Shown here: positions 15,993 through 24,061 of the stretch, in pieces
Layout of the letters: each line of letters opens with the position of its first letter
Numbering within the stretch: the stretch's first letter is position 1
Origin: Pseudomonas sp. GM84
GTDB lineage: Bacteria; Pseudomonadota; Gammaproteobacteria; Pseudomonadales; Pseudomonadaceae
Assembly: GCF_000282535.1 (NCBI RefSeq)
Contig: NZ_AKJC01000099.1
Coordinates: 1-33,947, forward strand
Direction: 5' to 3'
DNA length: 33,947 nucleotides
The notes under the pieces: model-generated
The model's database searches: none
Told to the model about the DNA's origin: nothing
Seen by the model: the letters and a program-made list of their open reading frames with translations, nothing else
Translations under genes and position numbers: made by a program

Positions 15993-16526
15993 ATGAGCAC
16001 AATCGAGACCGGCAACGCCTGGGCAGAGGATGCCGAGGTTTTCCTCGGCACCCTGCACGTCATCGATGATACGGCTACAGCGTTTGAAAACTTGCCAGAA
16101 GAGGCCTTTGAGCCCGTCTATCTCAGCCTGCTGAAAGATCAGGAGGGGGCCACGATCGGTGGCCAGAGTGATTGGGTGATCAGCGGCCTGCAAAAGCCGG
16201 CGTGCACGTTTCGTTTCCTGTATCACTCCAAGGGTACGAATCGCCTGCACTTCATGATCACAGGCAGCGGCCAGGATCATGACAAGACGATGGGCATCAG
16301 CCGCAACGGCTATCTTGGGCTGTACCGCTACGCCAAGGTGACCGATTACTTCAAGTTCGAACCGCTGCACTGGACTGACGACACCTTGATCTGCCGCTGG
16401 CGAGATCACGAAGGCCACAAGGTTCGAACCCATCACGATCCGGCAGTGACCAAGCCCTTTTTCAAATACCTGCGGGTCATCGAAGGCAAGGAGGCTATTT
16501 TCCGTATTACCCGGATACGTAGCTGA
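15993..16526 (+). CDS. Hypothetical protein, first of a tandem paralogue pair
   Basis: I do not recognise a family for this 177-residue protein. It has no signal peptide or membrane segment, is rich in aromatic and charged residues, and looks mostly beta. It is clearly related to the next gene: GTLHVIDD matches GTLHAISA, NGYLGLYRYAKVTDYFKFEP matches NHYLGFYEIADITDYWKIEP, and LICRWRDHEG matches LICHLRDHEG. It has an N-terminal extension of about 15 residues and an acidic stretch not in its partner. Start ATG 15993 has CGGAG 6 bases before it. The two genes are 92 bases apart on the same strand and probably arose by duplication. Confidence 0.8.
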   Translation: MSTIETGNAWAEDAEVFLGTLHVIDDTATAFENLPEEAFEPVYLSLLKDQEGATIGGQSDWVISGLQKPACTFRFLYHSKGTNRLHFMITGSGQDHDKTMGISRNGYLGLYRYAKVTDYFKFEPLHWTDDTLICRWRDHEGHKVRTHHDPAVTKPFFKYLRVIEGKEAIFRITRIRS

Positions 16527-16618
16527 TCCTCCGTCATTCACCCTCGGATACGCTTCGGCCTGCTGCGGTTTGCGCCAGGGCCCTAAGGTAAATCCCCCAT
16601 TTACTGCCGAGCCCTCGC

Positions 16619-17110
16619 ATGAACCACACCATTGAAAACACCTACGCTACTTCTTTCCGCGGCACGCTCCATGCGATCAGTGCCGACGGTCTTGTCCCGC
16701 TGCGGCTGAGCCGCAGCAGCGACAAATGGCACTGGGGCATCACCCCTCAGGATGATTGGCTGATGGCAGGCGGCAACCGTAGCTCCCTCTGCATGGACTT
16801 TACCTTCGACTCCCACACGGATGACCGCCTGCATTACCACATCAGTATCCCGGGCCACTCGAAGCCCAAGAAGCTCGGCCAGAGCCTGAACCACTACCTG
16901 GGCTTCTACGAAATTGCCGACATCACCGACTACTGGAAAATCGAACCGCTGGAGGAGACAGACCAAGGCCTGATCTGCCATTTGCGCGACCACGAAGGCT
17001 ACCGGGCAGGCGCCATCCAGGACACGCCCCATCGCAGCGGGCAAACCCTGTACCTGCTCAACACCCGGGAAGGCGATACGCTCACCTTCCTGCTCAAGCA
17101 GGTTGGCTGA
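16619..17110 (+). CDS. Hypothetical protein, second of a tandem paralogue pair
   Basis: A 163-residue protein of unknown family, paralogous to the gene before it over nearly its whole length (by eye roughly one third identity). Conserved blocks are GTLHAIS near residue 15, WHWGITPQDDWLMAGG (matching a G-S-DW-I-G region), RLHYHISIPGHSKPKK, the YLGFYEIADITDYWKIEPL block and LICHLRDHEGYRAG. The end, YLLNTREGDTLTFLLKQ, parallels YLRVIEGKEAIFRITRI. The repeated W/Y/F and short strands suggest a beta-sandwich or trefoil, but that is a guess. It is cytoplasmic by sequence. The gene ends 12 bases before the stop of the convergent TauE gene. Confidence 0.8.
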   Translation: MNHTIENTYATSFRGTLHAISADGLVPLRLSRSSDKWHWGITPQDDWLMAGGNRSSLCMDFTFDSHTDDRLHYHISIPGHSKPKKLGQSLNHYLGFYEIADITDYWKIEPLEETDQGLICHLRDHEGYRAGAIQDTPHRSGQTLYLLNTREGDTLTFLLKQVG

Positions 17111-17122
17111 CATTCACTCTTG

Positions 17123-17893
17123 TTAAATACCGCCCACGTAGGCCCGACAAATAAGCGTGATGCCGCTCACCAGGACGATTAGATTAATCAGCCTGGTGAA
17201 CGCGTCTCGGGACATTTTCAAATTGATGTGCCCGCCGATCCAAAGACCGATGACCATAGCCGGCAACAGATAGATCGCTGTCACGAGGAGCGTGAAGTCC
17301 GCGTACACGCCTGCCAGGGTGAGCATGCCCAGGCGTAGCAACGTACTTATGCCGATCAGCGTGCTTTGAGTGGAACTTGCCTCTACCTTGGCCTCTATTC
17401 GACCGTTCAGATAAATCGCATAGAGAAACCCGCCACTACCAAAAAGCGCACCGAACAGGCCGCCGCCGATACCCAATGGCGCAGCCCACCGAGCAGACAA
17501 ATCAGCCTGCCGTACGGGCCTCGCCAACATGTACAGGGCATACGAAGTTACGAAGCAGCCCATCATCAGCAACAGCGCTTGCGAATGGGTGTTCAGCAGT
17601 ACGGTTATCCCGGCCACACTGCCAACGATCATGAACGGCAGTAGCCTGACCAGTTCACTGCGTACGACATGGCGGTGATAACGCACCAGTTTCCCCAGCG
17701 CCGCCACACAATCCAGCAGCACCAGTAACGCAATAGCGTGGGATAACGGCATGTAGCAGACCAGCACCGGCCCTGCCACCAGCGCGGTGCCGAAGCCTGC
17801 GATACCAAAGATCACGTAAGCCGTGCTGATGGTTAGAAACATCACCACCAGGCTCAGGTCGGCAAACGGGACGTGAAGGAATGCATCTGGCAT
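17123..17893 (-). CDS. TauE/SafE family permease
   Basis: A 256-residue membrane protein with about eight hydrophobic segments. The first, STAYVIFGIAGFGTALVAGP, and the repeat-like APLGIGGGLFGALFGSGGF carry the glycine-rich motifs of the TauE/SafE (sulfite exporter) family, which moves small organic or inorganic sulfur acids or other anions. Substrate cannot be told. It is divergent from a LysR gene that likely regulates it. Codon use is visibly more AT-tolerant than in neighbours such as gudP or rhlE, which hints at recent gain. The start ATG 17893 is in a 110-base divergent gap. Confidence 0.87.
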   Translation of the reverse strand: MPDAFLHVPFADLSLVVMFLTISTAYVIFGIAGFGTALVAGPVLVCYMPLSHAIALLVLLDCVAALGKLVRYHRHVVRSELVRLLPFMIVGSVAGITVLLNTHSQALLLMMGCFVTSYALYMLARPVRQADLSARWAAPLGIGGGLFGALFGSGGFLYAIYLNGRIEAKVEASSTQSTLIGISTLLRLGMLTLAGVYADFTLLVTAIYLLPAMVIGLWIGGHINLKMSRDAFTRLINLIVLVSGITLICRAYVGGI

Positions 17894-18003
17894 TGTCGGG
17901 ACTTCCCTGTCGTTTTTTCACACCCTACCTAAACGACTGGATCTCTACTAATATCGAAAAAACACTCGACCCATCTCATTTCGGCATGGCTCACATGGTT
18001 TCG

Positions 18004-18891
18004 ATGAAACAGTTGCGGTATTTCGTGGAAATTGCTGAAAGCGGGAGTTTCAGTACAGCAGCAGAGAAGTTGTTCATCGCCCAGTCAGCACTGAGTCGAC
18101 AGATAAAAGAGCTGGAAAGTCAGCTGCAGACACCGTTGTTCGAACGCACCGCCCGCCAATCACACCTCACCCCTGCCGGGTTGGCGTTCTTACCCAGAGC
18201 CAAGGCAATCCTGATTGATGTCGATAACGCGAGCGGCCTCGCTACTTCGATAGGCCACGGCCAAAGCGGAACCCTACGACTTGGCCATGCCAGCACAGTG
18301 CCGCTGATTGGGAAATTGAAAGGAGCGCTTGAGCTGTACCTGGATGAACACGCAGAAGTGTGTGTCGAGGTATCGAATGAATCTTCAGAAACCCAATTGA
18401 GCCATCTGGTAAACAACCGTATCGATGTCGGTCTACTTAGATTGCCAGTGCTACATCAACCCAACGACATCACGCTGCTTCCACTTTTCACGGAGCAGGT
18501 CGTGGTGGCCGTGGGGGCCACTCACCCACTGTCCAGCAGAACCCGTATCACGCTGGCCGAGCTCAGAGATGAGCGTTTTGTCTCAATCACCCATCCTAAA
18601 CGTGGCGGGCTCAGCTACCTCACATTCGAACTCTGCGCTCGCGCAGGGTTTTCGCCGAAGCCCGCCCAGGTCTACTCGTTGAAAAGCACACAACCCATGC
18701 TTGTGCAGGCGGGTTTCGGCATCGCGCTGCTACCGATTTCAAGTGTTCATGCATCGTCACTGCATGCCATCGAAATACTGGATGAGGGTTGCTTGAGTAC
18801 GGTAGCCCTCGCCTACCGCGCGCGCGACAGCGCACTGGTCGCGGAATTCGTAGCGCACTTCCAACGCACCTTTTCTGCTGCCAGTCGGTAG
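18004..18891 (+). CDS. LysR-family regulator
   Basis: A 295-residue regulator. The winged helix is at about 1-62 (MKQLRYFVEIAESGSFSTAA, then LFIAQSALSRQIKELE), and the periplasmic-binding-like effector domain runs from about 90 to 290 with TLRLGHASTVPLI near its start and MLVQAGFGIALLP near its end. ATGs at 17986 and 17995 are in frame but lack a ribosome site; I choose 18004 from the usual LysR N-terminus. Its neighbour in the divergent direction is the TauE permease, the likely target. The gene ends only 2 bases before the hrpB stop, and its base composition is lower in GC than its neighbours. Confidence 0.87.
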   Translation: MKQLRYFVEIAESGSFSTAAEKLFIAQSALSRQIKELESQLQTPLFERTARQSHLTPAGLAFLPRAKAILIDVDNASGLATSIGHGQSGTLRLGHASTVPLIGKLKGALELYLDEHAEVCVEVSNESSETQLSHLVNNRIDVGLLRLPVLHQPNDITLLPLFTEQVVVAVGATHPLSSRTRITLAELRDERFVSITHPKRGGLSYLTFELCARAGFSPKPAQVYSLKSTQPMLVQAGFGIALLPISSVHASSLHAIEILDEGCLSTVALAYRARDSALVAEFVAHFQRTFSAASR

Positions 18892-18893
18892 CT

Positions 18894-21428
18894 TCAGGTG
18901 CCCCTCGGCTTGGCACGGGCAGTGGCCTGCGCCACCAAGGGATCGTCGGGCCAGAAATGCTTGGGGTACCTCCCCTTCAAATCTTTCTTCACCTCGCCGT
19001 AGGTCGACTTCCAGAAGTTCGCCAGGTCCTGGGTCACCTGTACCGGGCGCCGAGCGGGTGACAGCAGATGCAGCTTGAGCACCTGCCGACCATTGGCAAT
19101 GCGGGGCGTGTCGGCCTGCCCGAACAACTCCTGAAGCCTTACGGCCAGAACGGGAGGCCGCTCGCTGTAGTCGATTCGAATGTTCGAACCTGATGGCACC
19201 GATAACGTTTGGGGCGCTTGAGCTTCGAGTTGCTGCGGCAATGGCCAGGGAAGCAGATTGCGCAGGATGGAGGAGAGATCAAGCTGGCCGAAATGACTGA
19301 GCCGTGTGACGCTCCCCACGTACGGCCCCAGCCAGACTTCCAGCGATTCAAGCAATACCTCGTCACGCAAATCGGGCCACTCGCTCGCGACACCCGCTTC
19401 TTCATCCAGCACGCGCATCAGCTCAACGCGCGCCTGCCACTGACGCAGCTCGGGCGTCCAGGGCAGAAGCGCCAGACCTTTGCGCCGAACGTAGTGGGTC
19501 AGCGCCTGCACGCGTGCCTCGTCGTCGAGGTTCGCCAAAGGCGCGCTGGACAAGACGAGTTCTCCCACCCTCCGCTGCCGCTCCGCACGAAGGACACCCT
19601 CTCGATCATCCCAATCGAGTTCATCCACTTGGCTGACCTGTTCCTTCAGGACGGTGTCGAACAACGCTTCGTCCAGTTCAGCTGCCAGGTAGATCCGTTC
19701 CTCCCGCTGACCCTGCCGGCTGCCGAGATCGGCCACCACCAGCCACGCATGCTTCATCAGCGCGTCGGACTCGGTGAACATCGCCGCACGGCCATTGGCC
19801 AGGCGGTAGTCCGCGCCCCCCGCGCGGCGCTGTTGGGCAACGCGATCAGGGTAAGCCAGAGCCAGCAGGGCACCCACCCACCTTGGATGATCCGGGTCAG
19901 CGACGGGTTGCGATGCCGACCCGCGCAAGAACGCGCGATATTGCCTGGATAGCTGCTTCGCGCGCTGCGCGCCGCCCTGTTCGCCACGTTGAGCGCGTTG
20001 CTCACCGGACAAGATGGCCAGCCGGCTGTGCAGGTCCGCTCCGCCGCCGCGCTGGATATCCCGCTCGCCGAGCAAGGCAGCGATGTCGCACGCGGTCTGC
20101 GTCAAACCCAGTTCATGGCCACGCAGCAACAGGTGGGCGATGCGGGGATGACTGGGGAGCTCCGCCATCGCCTGGCCATGCCGGGTGAGTTGCCCGTCTG
20201 GCTGCAACGCGCCAAGGCGACGAAGCAGATCGCACGCTTGGGCGTATGCTGCCGAGGGTGGCGAATCCAGCCACTTCAGTTCGCTCGGTCGGACGCCCCA
20301 TCTGGCCAATTGCAGCGCCAGCCCCGTGAGGTCTGCTTGCTGGATTTCCGGGGCGCTGAAACCTGCCAGCTGATCGTGCTGCGCTTCAGACCACAGCCGA
20401 TAGCAGACACCGGGCTCGAGTCGTCCGCCACGGCCTGCACGCTGGGTGGCACTGGCCTTGGAAATCCGCTGGGTGTCGAGCCGGGTCATCCCGCTGCGCG
20501 GGTCGAATCGCGGAACACGCTCAAGGCCCGCGTCGATCACCACCCGCACGCCATCGATGGTGATGCTGGTCTCGGCGATGTTGGTGGCCAGCACCACTTT
20601 GCGTTTTCCAGGCGGCGCGGGGTCGATCGCTGCTCGCTGCTGATTCAGGTCGAGCTCGCCATGCAGCGGGCAGAGCAGGACATCCCTTTGCAACGACGGG
20701 GAGGCGTCGAGGCTGTCTTGCAGCCCCGCCGCAACGCGGCGGATTTCTGCCTGCCCCGGCAAGAACACCAGCACGCTGCCGCTCTGCTCCGCGAGCGCAT
20801 CGAGGCAAGCACCGATGACCCGGGGCTCGATGAATTCACCGGGTTGCAGGGGCTTGCTCCAGAGCGTCGTGACCGGATACATCCGGCCCTCGCTCGTCAC
20901 GATCGGGGCATCGTCCAGCAAGCGCGCCAGCCTCTCCCCCTCAAGGGTGGCCGACATCAGCAAGACCTTGAGCGGCGCATCGTCGCGGAAAAGCTCACGA
21001 CCATTGAGCGTGAGTGCCAGGGCCAGATCGGCGTCGAGGTTTCGCAGGTGGAATTCGTCGAAAATCACCAGGCCCACGCCTTCGAGCGCAGGATCGCTCT
21101 GCAGTCGACGGGTGAGAATCCCCTCGGTGACCACCTCGATGCGCGTACCCGGGCCAACCTTGCTCTCCAGGCGGATGCGATAACCCACGGTTTCGCCGAC
21201 CTTTTCGCCCAGCTCGCTGGCCAGACGCTCGGCCGCCGCGCGCGCGGCGAGGCGTCGGGGTTCGAGCATGAGAATGGTCTGCCCGCCGAGCCAAGGCTCG
21301 TTCAATAGCGCCAGCGGCACCCGGGTGGTCTTGCCGGCGCCAGGCGGTGCCTCAAGCACGGCTTCGTCGCGATTTTCCAGCGCTAGGCGCAGGGCGGGCA
21401 AGGCGGCATCAATGGGTAATGAGATCAT
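18894..21428 (-). CDS. hrpB: ATP-dependent helicase HrpB
   Basis: An 844-residue DExH-box helicase close to E. coli HrpB (about 809). Motif I is PPGAGKTT at 28-35, motif Ia LEPRRLAARA, motif II DEFH at 124-127, motif III SATL; the second RecA domain has FLPGQAEIRR, ATNIAETSITIDG and QRAGRGGRLEPG (motif VI). The C-terminal part, with the HrpB-specific domain ending in FWPDDPLVAQATARAKPRGT, is complete. Its cellular role in bacteria is not settled; RNA unwinding is expected by family. Start ATG 21428 has AGGA 6 bases before it. It is divergent from the lipoprotein gene and convergent with the LysR gene. Confidence 0.95.
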   Translation of the reverse strand: MISLPIDAALPALRLALENRDEAVLEAPPGAGKTTRVPLALLNEPWLGGQTILMLEPRRLAARAAAERLASELGEKVGETVGYRIRLESKVGPGTRIEVVTEGILTRRLQSDPALEGVGLVIFDEFHLRNLDADLALALTLNGRELFRDDAPLKVLLMSATLEGERLARLLDDAPIVTSEGRMYPVTTLWSKPLQPGEFIEPRVIGACLDALAEQSGSVLVFLPGQAEIRRVAAGLQDSLDASPSLQRDVLLCPLHGELDLNQQRAAIDPAPPGKRKVVLATNIAETSITIDGVRVVIDAGLERVPRFDPRSGMTRLDTQRISKASATQRAGRGGRLEPGVCYRLWSEAQHDQLAGFSAPEIQQADLTGLALQLARWGVRPSELKWLDSPPSAAYAQACDLLRRLGALQPDGQLTRHGQAMAELPSHPRIAHLLLRGHELGLTQTACDIAALLGERDIQRGGGADLHSRLAILSGEQRAQRGEQGGAQRAKQLSRQYRAFLRGSASQPVADPDHPRWVGALLALAYPDRVAQQRRAGGADYRLANGRAAMFTESDALMKHAWLVVADLGSRQGQREERIYLAAELDEALFDTVLKEQVSQVDELDWDDREGVLRAERQRRVGELVLSSAPLANLDDEARVQALTHYVRRKGLALLPWTPELRQWQARVELMRVLDEEAGVASEWPDLRDEVLLESLEVWLGPYVGSVTRLSHFGQLDLSSILRNLLPWPLPQQLEAQAPQTLSVPSGSNIRIDYSERPPVLAVRLQELFGQADTPRIANGRQVLKLHLLSPARRPVQVTQDLANFWKSTYGEVKKDLKGRYPKHFWPDDPLVAQATARAKPRGT

Positions 21429-21544
21429 GGTGGTCCTCGAACAGTCGCGCGAGTATAACGGCGAACCCAGCCTGCTCTATCATGGTCTTAGCTTCAGGTG
21501 CTGGCGCTTCGCTTGCCCTGCTGAACACCTTTTCGGAGATTTAC

Positions 21545-21964
21545 ATGCGCATCCCATCCCGCGTCATTGGTGGCGTCCTCGTCGTCACCCTGCTGACCCA
21601 GCTGACGGCCTGCGGCACGATTTTCTATCCAGATCGCCGTGGCCAGATCGGCGGCAAGATCGACCCCGTGGTTGCCGCGATGGATGCCATCGGCATCCTG
21701 TTCTACGTGATCCCGGGCCTGATCGCCTTTGGTATCGACTTCGCCACGGGCGCCATCTACTACCCAGGCGGGCGCTCCGCCCAGGTCGACCCGGCAAAGC
21801 TGCGTGAAGCCGTCAGCCCTGATGGCAAAGTCGACAACCTCAAGCTCCAGGCCATTCTCGAAAGCGAACTGGGCCAGCGCCTGCCGCTGAACGACCCGCG
21901 GCTGATCCAGCACCGTGGCAGCGTCGAGCAACTGGCGACCTTGGGCCTGGCCCCGGCGGCCTGA
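21545..21964 (+). CDS. Small lipoprotein of unknown function
   Basis: A 139-residue protein with a lipoprotein signal: RIPSRVIGGVLVVTLLTQLTAC, lipobox LTAC, cut before Cys 22 or so, which becomes the lipidated N-terminus. A second hydrophobic stretch at about 47-68 (AIGILFYVIPGLIAFGIDFA) suggests it also enters or lies along the membrane. The rest is soluble and ends in a helix. Start ATG 21545 has GGAGA 6 bases before it. Related small lipoproteins are common in pseudomonads without known function. The cation-efflux gene follows 25 bases later, so they are likely cotranscribed. Confidence 0.85.
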   Translation: MRIPSRVIGGVLVVTLLTQLTACGTIFYPDRRGQIGGKIDPVVAAMDAIGILFYVIPGLIAFGIDFATGAIYYPGGRSAQVDPAKLREAVSPDGKVDNLKLQAILESELGQRLPLNDPRLIQHRGSVEQLATLGLAPAA

Positions 21965-21989
21965 ACCGTACAAGGACATCCACCACGGC

Positions 21990-22859
21990 ATGACCACCTC
22001 GGCCGAACACCAACGCCTGCTGCGCCTGGCCACCCGTGCTTCGCTGGCGGTGGCCAGCATTCTGGTCCTGAGCAAGGCCGTGGCCTGGTGGCTGAGCGGC
22101 TCGGTCAGCCTGCTGGCGGGGCTGACCGACTCGGCCCTGGATGCGGTCGCGTCGTTCCTCAACCTGCTGGCCGTGCACTACGCACTGCGCCCGGCCGACG
22201 ACGACCATCGCTTCGGTCATGGCAAGGCCGAGGCCTTGGCGGGCATGGCCCAAGCGTTGTTCATCGGCGTCAGCGCGGTGCTGATCGGCGTTCAGGCAAC
22301 GGAGCGGCTGCAGGCACCGCAGCCGCTGGGTGACACGGCCATCGGCATCGGTGTGATGCTGCTTTCGCTGGTGCTGACCCTGGCACTGCTGGCCCTGCAG
22401 CGCAAAGTCATTCGCCTGACCGGGTCGACCGCCGTGCGTGCCGACTCACTGCACTATCGCTCCGACCTGCTGCTCAATGGCAGCATCCTGCTGGCATTGC
22501 TGCTGGCGCGCTTTGGCTGGCCGCAACTGGACGCGCTGTTTGGTCTGGGCATTGCCCTGTACATCCTCTGGAGCGCGCTGCAGATCGCCCGGGAGAGCAC
22601 GGCGATCCTGATGGACAAGGAACTGCCGGGCGATATCGGCGAGGGCATGCGCGAACTGGTGCTGGCCATCCCCGGCGTCAAGGGTGTGCATGACCTGCGT
22701 ACACGGGTGTCAGGCAACCAGTGGTTCGTTCAGTTGCACCTGGAACTGCCAGGGCAGCTGCCTTTGCATCAGGCACATGCCCTGTGCGTCCAGGCATCGC
22801 ACGTCATCCGCCAGCGTTATCCAAAGGCGGATGTGCTGGTGCATGCCGACCCTGTGTGA
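21990..22859 (+). CDS. fieF: Cation diffusion facilitator, FieF-like
   Basis: A 289-residue zinc/iron proton antiporter of the CDF family that exports divalent metal ions. The transport site is complete: D47 and D51 in GLTDSALDAVASF (TM2) and H and D in DSLHYRSDLLLN (TM5), the DD-HD set of FieF/YiiP. Six membrane segments are followed by a cytoplasmic domain (about 205-289) with the usual LVLAIPGVKGVHDLRTR start and the VLVHADP end. The start ATG 21990 has AAGGA about 12 bases before it, a long spacing. It follows the lipoprotein gene and ends 3 bases before the convergent DUF6515 stop. Confidence 0.92.
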   Translation: MTTSAEHQRLLRLATRASLAVASILVLSKAVAWWLSGSVSLLAGLTDSALDAVASFLNLLAVHYALRPADDDHRFGHGKAEALAGMAQALFIGVSAVLIGVQATERLQAPQPLGDTAIGIGVMLLSLVLTLALLALQRKVIRLTGSTAVRADSLHYRSDLLLNGSILLALLLARFGWPQLDALFGLGIALYILWSALQIARESTAILMDKELPGDIGEGMRELVLAIPGVKGVHDLRTRVSGNQWFVQLHLELPGQLPLHQAHALCVQASHVIRQRYPKADVLVHADPV

Positions 22860-22862
22860 ACG

Positions 22863-23666
22863 TCAGTTGATGCTGTATCCGCGCCCGCTGAAGCAGGCGC
22901 CCAGGGCCCGCCGGTAGGTGTCGGCAATGTTGGCCGGTGGCGCATAGGTCGCCGTCGCCGGGTCGAAGCCCGACTGGCTCACTGCCCAGCGGTGGCACTG
23001 GTAGCGGTCCTGGTCCTGCTGCTCCTGTCCCTGCCCGTACATCGGATAGGCCACCACATCATAGGCGTTGCCTGGCGGTGCCACGGCGGGCACTGAAGGC
23101 GCTACGGCAGGCGGGTTGACCACCACGTATTCCTGGGTATCGGCCAGGTACTGGTAATAGGTGTCGGCCACCAGGAAGTACAGCGCCCCTCCTTCCCAGA
23201 CCTCACGCGCATAGGGCGGCAAGTAACCGACCCGCACACCATAGGGCGGCGCCACTACCACGTAGTTGCCGCCGTGCGGGCGATACCAGTAGCCCCCGGA
23301 GTAGAAGTAGTCCTGCCCGCGGTATGGCACCTTCCAGTAACGCTCGGGGAACTGATCGATGGTATGCCCGGGGCGATACTGCGGCCCTGGCCCCCAGCCA
23401 TTGCCATGGCCGTCCGGGCGACCTTGCCAGTCGCCACCCGGGCGCCGAGGAATGTCCTGGTAATAGCCTTGTCGCGGGGGCTGGGTCTGGCGCACTTCGT
23501 CACGCGAGTTCAGTGGCGAGCTGCCCGTGGCCACCCCATTGGGGTCATGCGGGCCATTGCCACCGTGGCCGCCGTGCCCCTCGTCCGGGCCTTGGGCCAG
23601 GGCCCCGAGGCTGATGCTCAAACCCAGCAGACCAACACCTGCCAAGGGCCAGATGCGCGACTTCAT
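22863..23666 (-). CDS. Secreted/periplasmic DUF6515 family protein
   Basis: A 267-residue exported protein with a clear signal peptide (MKSRIWPLAGVGLLGLSISL, cut after GALA). A Gly/His/Pro-rich linker (about 25-95) is followed by the DUF6515 core with YWKVPYRGQDYFYSGGYWYR, NYVVVAPPYGVRVGYLPP and ADTYYQYLADTQEYVVVNPP, a Tyr/Pro-rich repeat-like region. The end (GFDPATATY...YRRALGACFSGRGYSIN) has two cysteines that may pair. The function is not known. The ATG has GAGGA 5 bases before it. A structured RNA region with a terminator lies 80 bases upstream and could be its leader. Confidence 0.87.
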   Translation of the reverse strand: MKSRIWPLAGVGLLGLSISLGALAQGPDEGHGGHGGNGPHDPNGVATGSSPLNSRDEVRQTQPPRQGYYQDIPRRPGGDWQGRPDGHGNGWGPGPQYRPGHTIDQFPERYWKVPYRGQDYFYSGGYWYRPHGGNYVVVAPPYGVRVGYLPPYAREVWEGGALYFLVADTYYQYLADTQEYVVVNPPAVAPSVPAVAPPGNAYDVVAYPMYGQGQEQQDQDRYQCHRWAVSQSGFDPATATYAPPANIADTYRRALGACFSGRGYSIN

Positions 23667-23744
23667 GTTGTTCCTCGCGGTAAAGAAAACGGCATGCTGC
23701 GAGTCTACCGCGCCTGTCGCGCACCGGCAGGTGAAATCGCGGAC

Positions 23745-23910
23745 ATGAAAAAAGGGAGGCCGCTGGGCCTCCCTTTGGAAATTGTCGTCCGTGCTCGGCG
23801 CTTGTGGCGCCGGCTCACCTCACCCCGTCTTCTGGACGGTGTGTAGCCCGGGGGCCTGGCGGCTCCTGTTGGAGCGCTGGCCGCGACCGCCCGCCTAGGG
23901 CGCGTCGCCG
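23745..23910 (-). ncRNA. Structured RNA: free small RNA or leader attenuator of the DUF6515 gene
   Basis: The 395-base gap 23667-24061 holds no gene. On the minus strand, in order, are a 10-bp stem with one bulge (23883-23908), a perfect 5-bp hairpin with loop AACA (23862-23875), one with loop CAGAA (23825-23839), one with loop CACAA (23796-23812) and a terminator (23751-23776). The 5' end is not fixed; I give the outermost hairpin and found no convincing promoter. The order fits a small RNA or a riboswitch/attenuator. No GGA-in-loop pattern of RsmY/RsmZ is present, and I do not recognise a known family. Confidence 0.5.
23751..23776 (-). terminator. Strong intrinsic terminator upstream of the DUF6515 gene
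   Basis: A perfect 11-bp stem, AAAGGGAGGCC (23751-23761) with GGCCTCCCTTT (23766-23776), closes loop GCTG. On the minus strand it ends in six T residues. No annotated gene lies before it on that strand, so it must end a noncoding transcript or a leader. Confidence 0.85.
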
Positions 23911-23999
23911 TGGACTGATGTCCGGGCAGTGATTCTGGGGTTAACTTTACGGGAGAGGTGGCGGCAGAGGATTGCGAAGATTGCTCAGATAAATAGCCC

Positions 24000-24029
24000 T
24001 TGCGCAATTTTTAACCCTGGATCGATAAT
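24000..24029 (+). promoter_or_regulatory. Candidate sigma-70 promoter of the Lrp/AsnC gene at 24062
   Basis: TTGCGC (24000-24005) and GATAAT (24024-24029) are 18 bases apart. The expected start near 24036 gives a leader of about 25 bases. Confidence 0.55.
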
Positions 24030-24061
24030 TCGCAGCAATCCGAACAGAAAAGGCCTTTCCC

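Noticed and set aside
19989..21308. Long plus-strand open frame (439 codons) opposite hrpB
   Set aside because: hrpB has all helicase motifs; the mirror frame has none.
23745..23950. RsmY/RsmZ-type regulatory RNA
   Set aside because: The hairpin loops lack the repeated GGA words that bind RsmA/RsmE.
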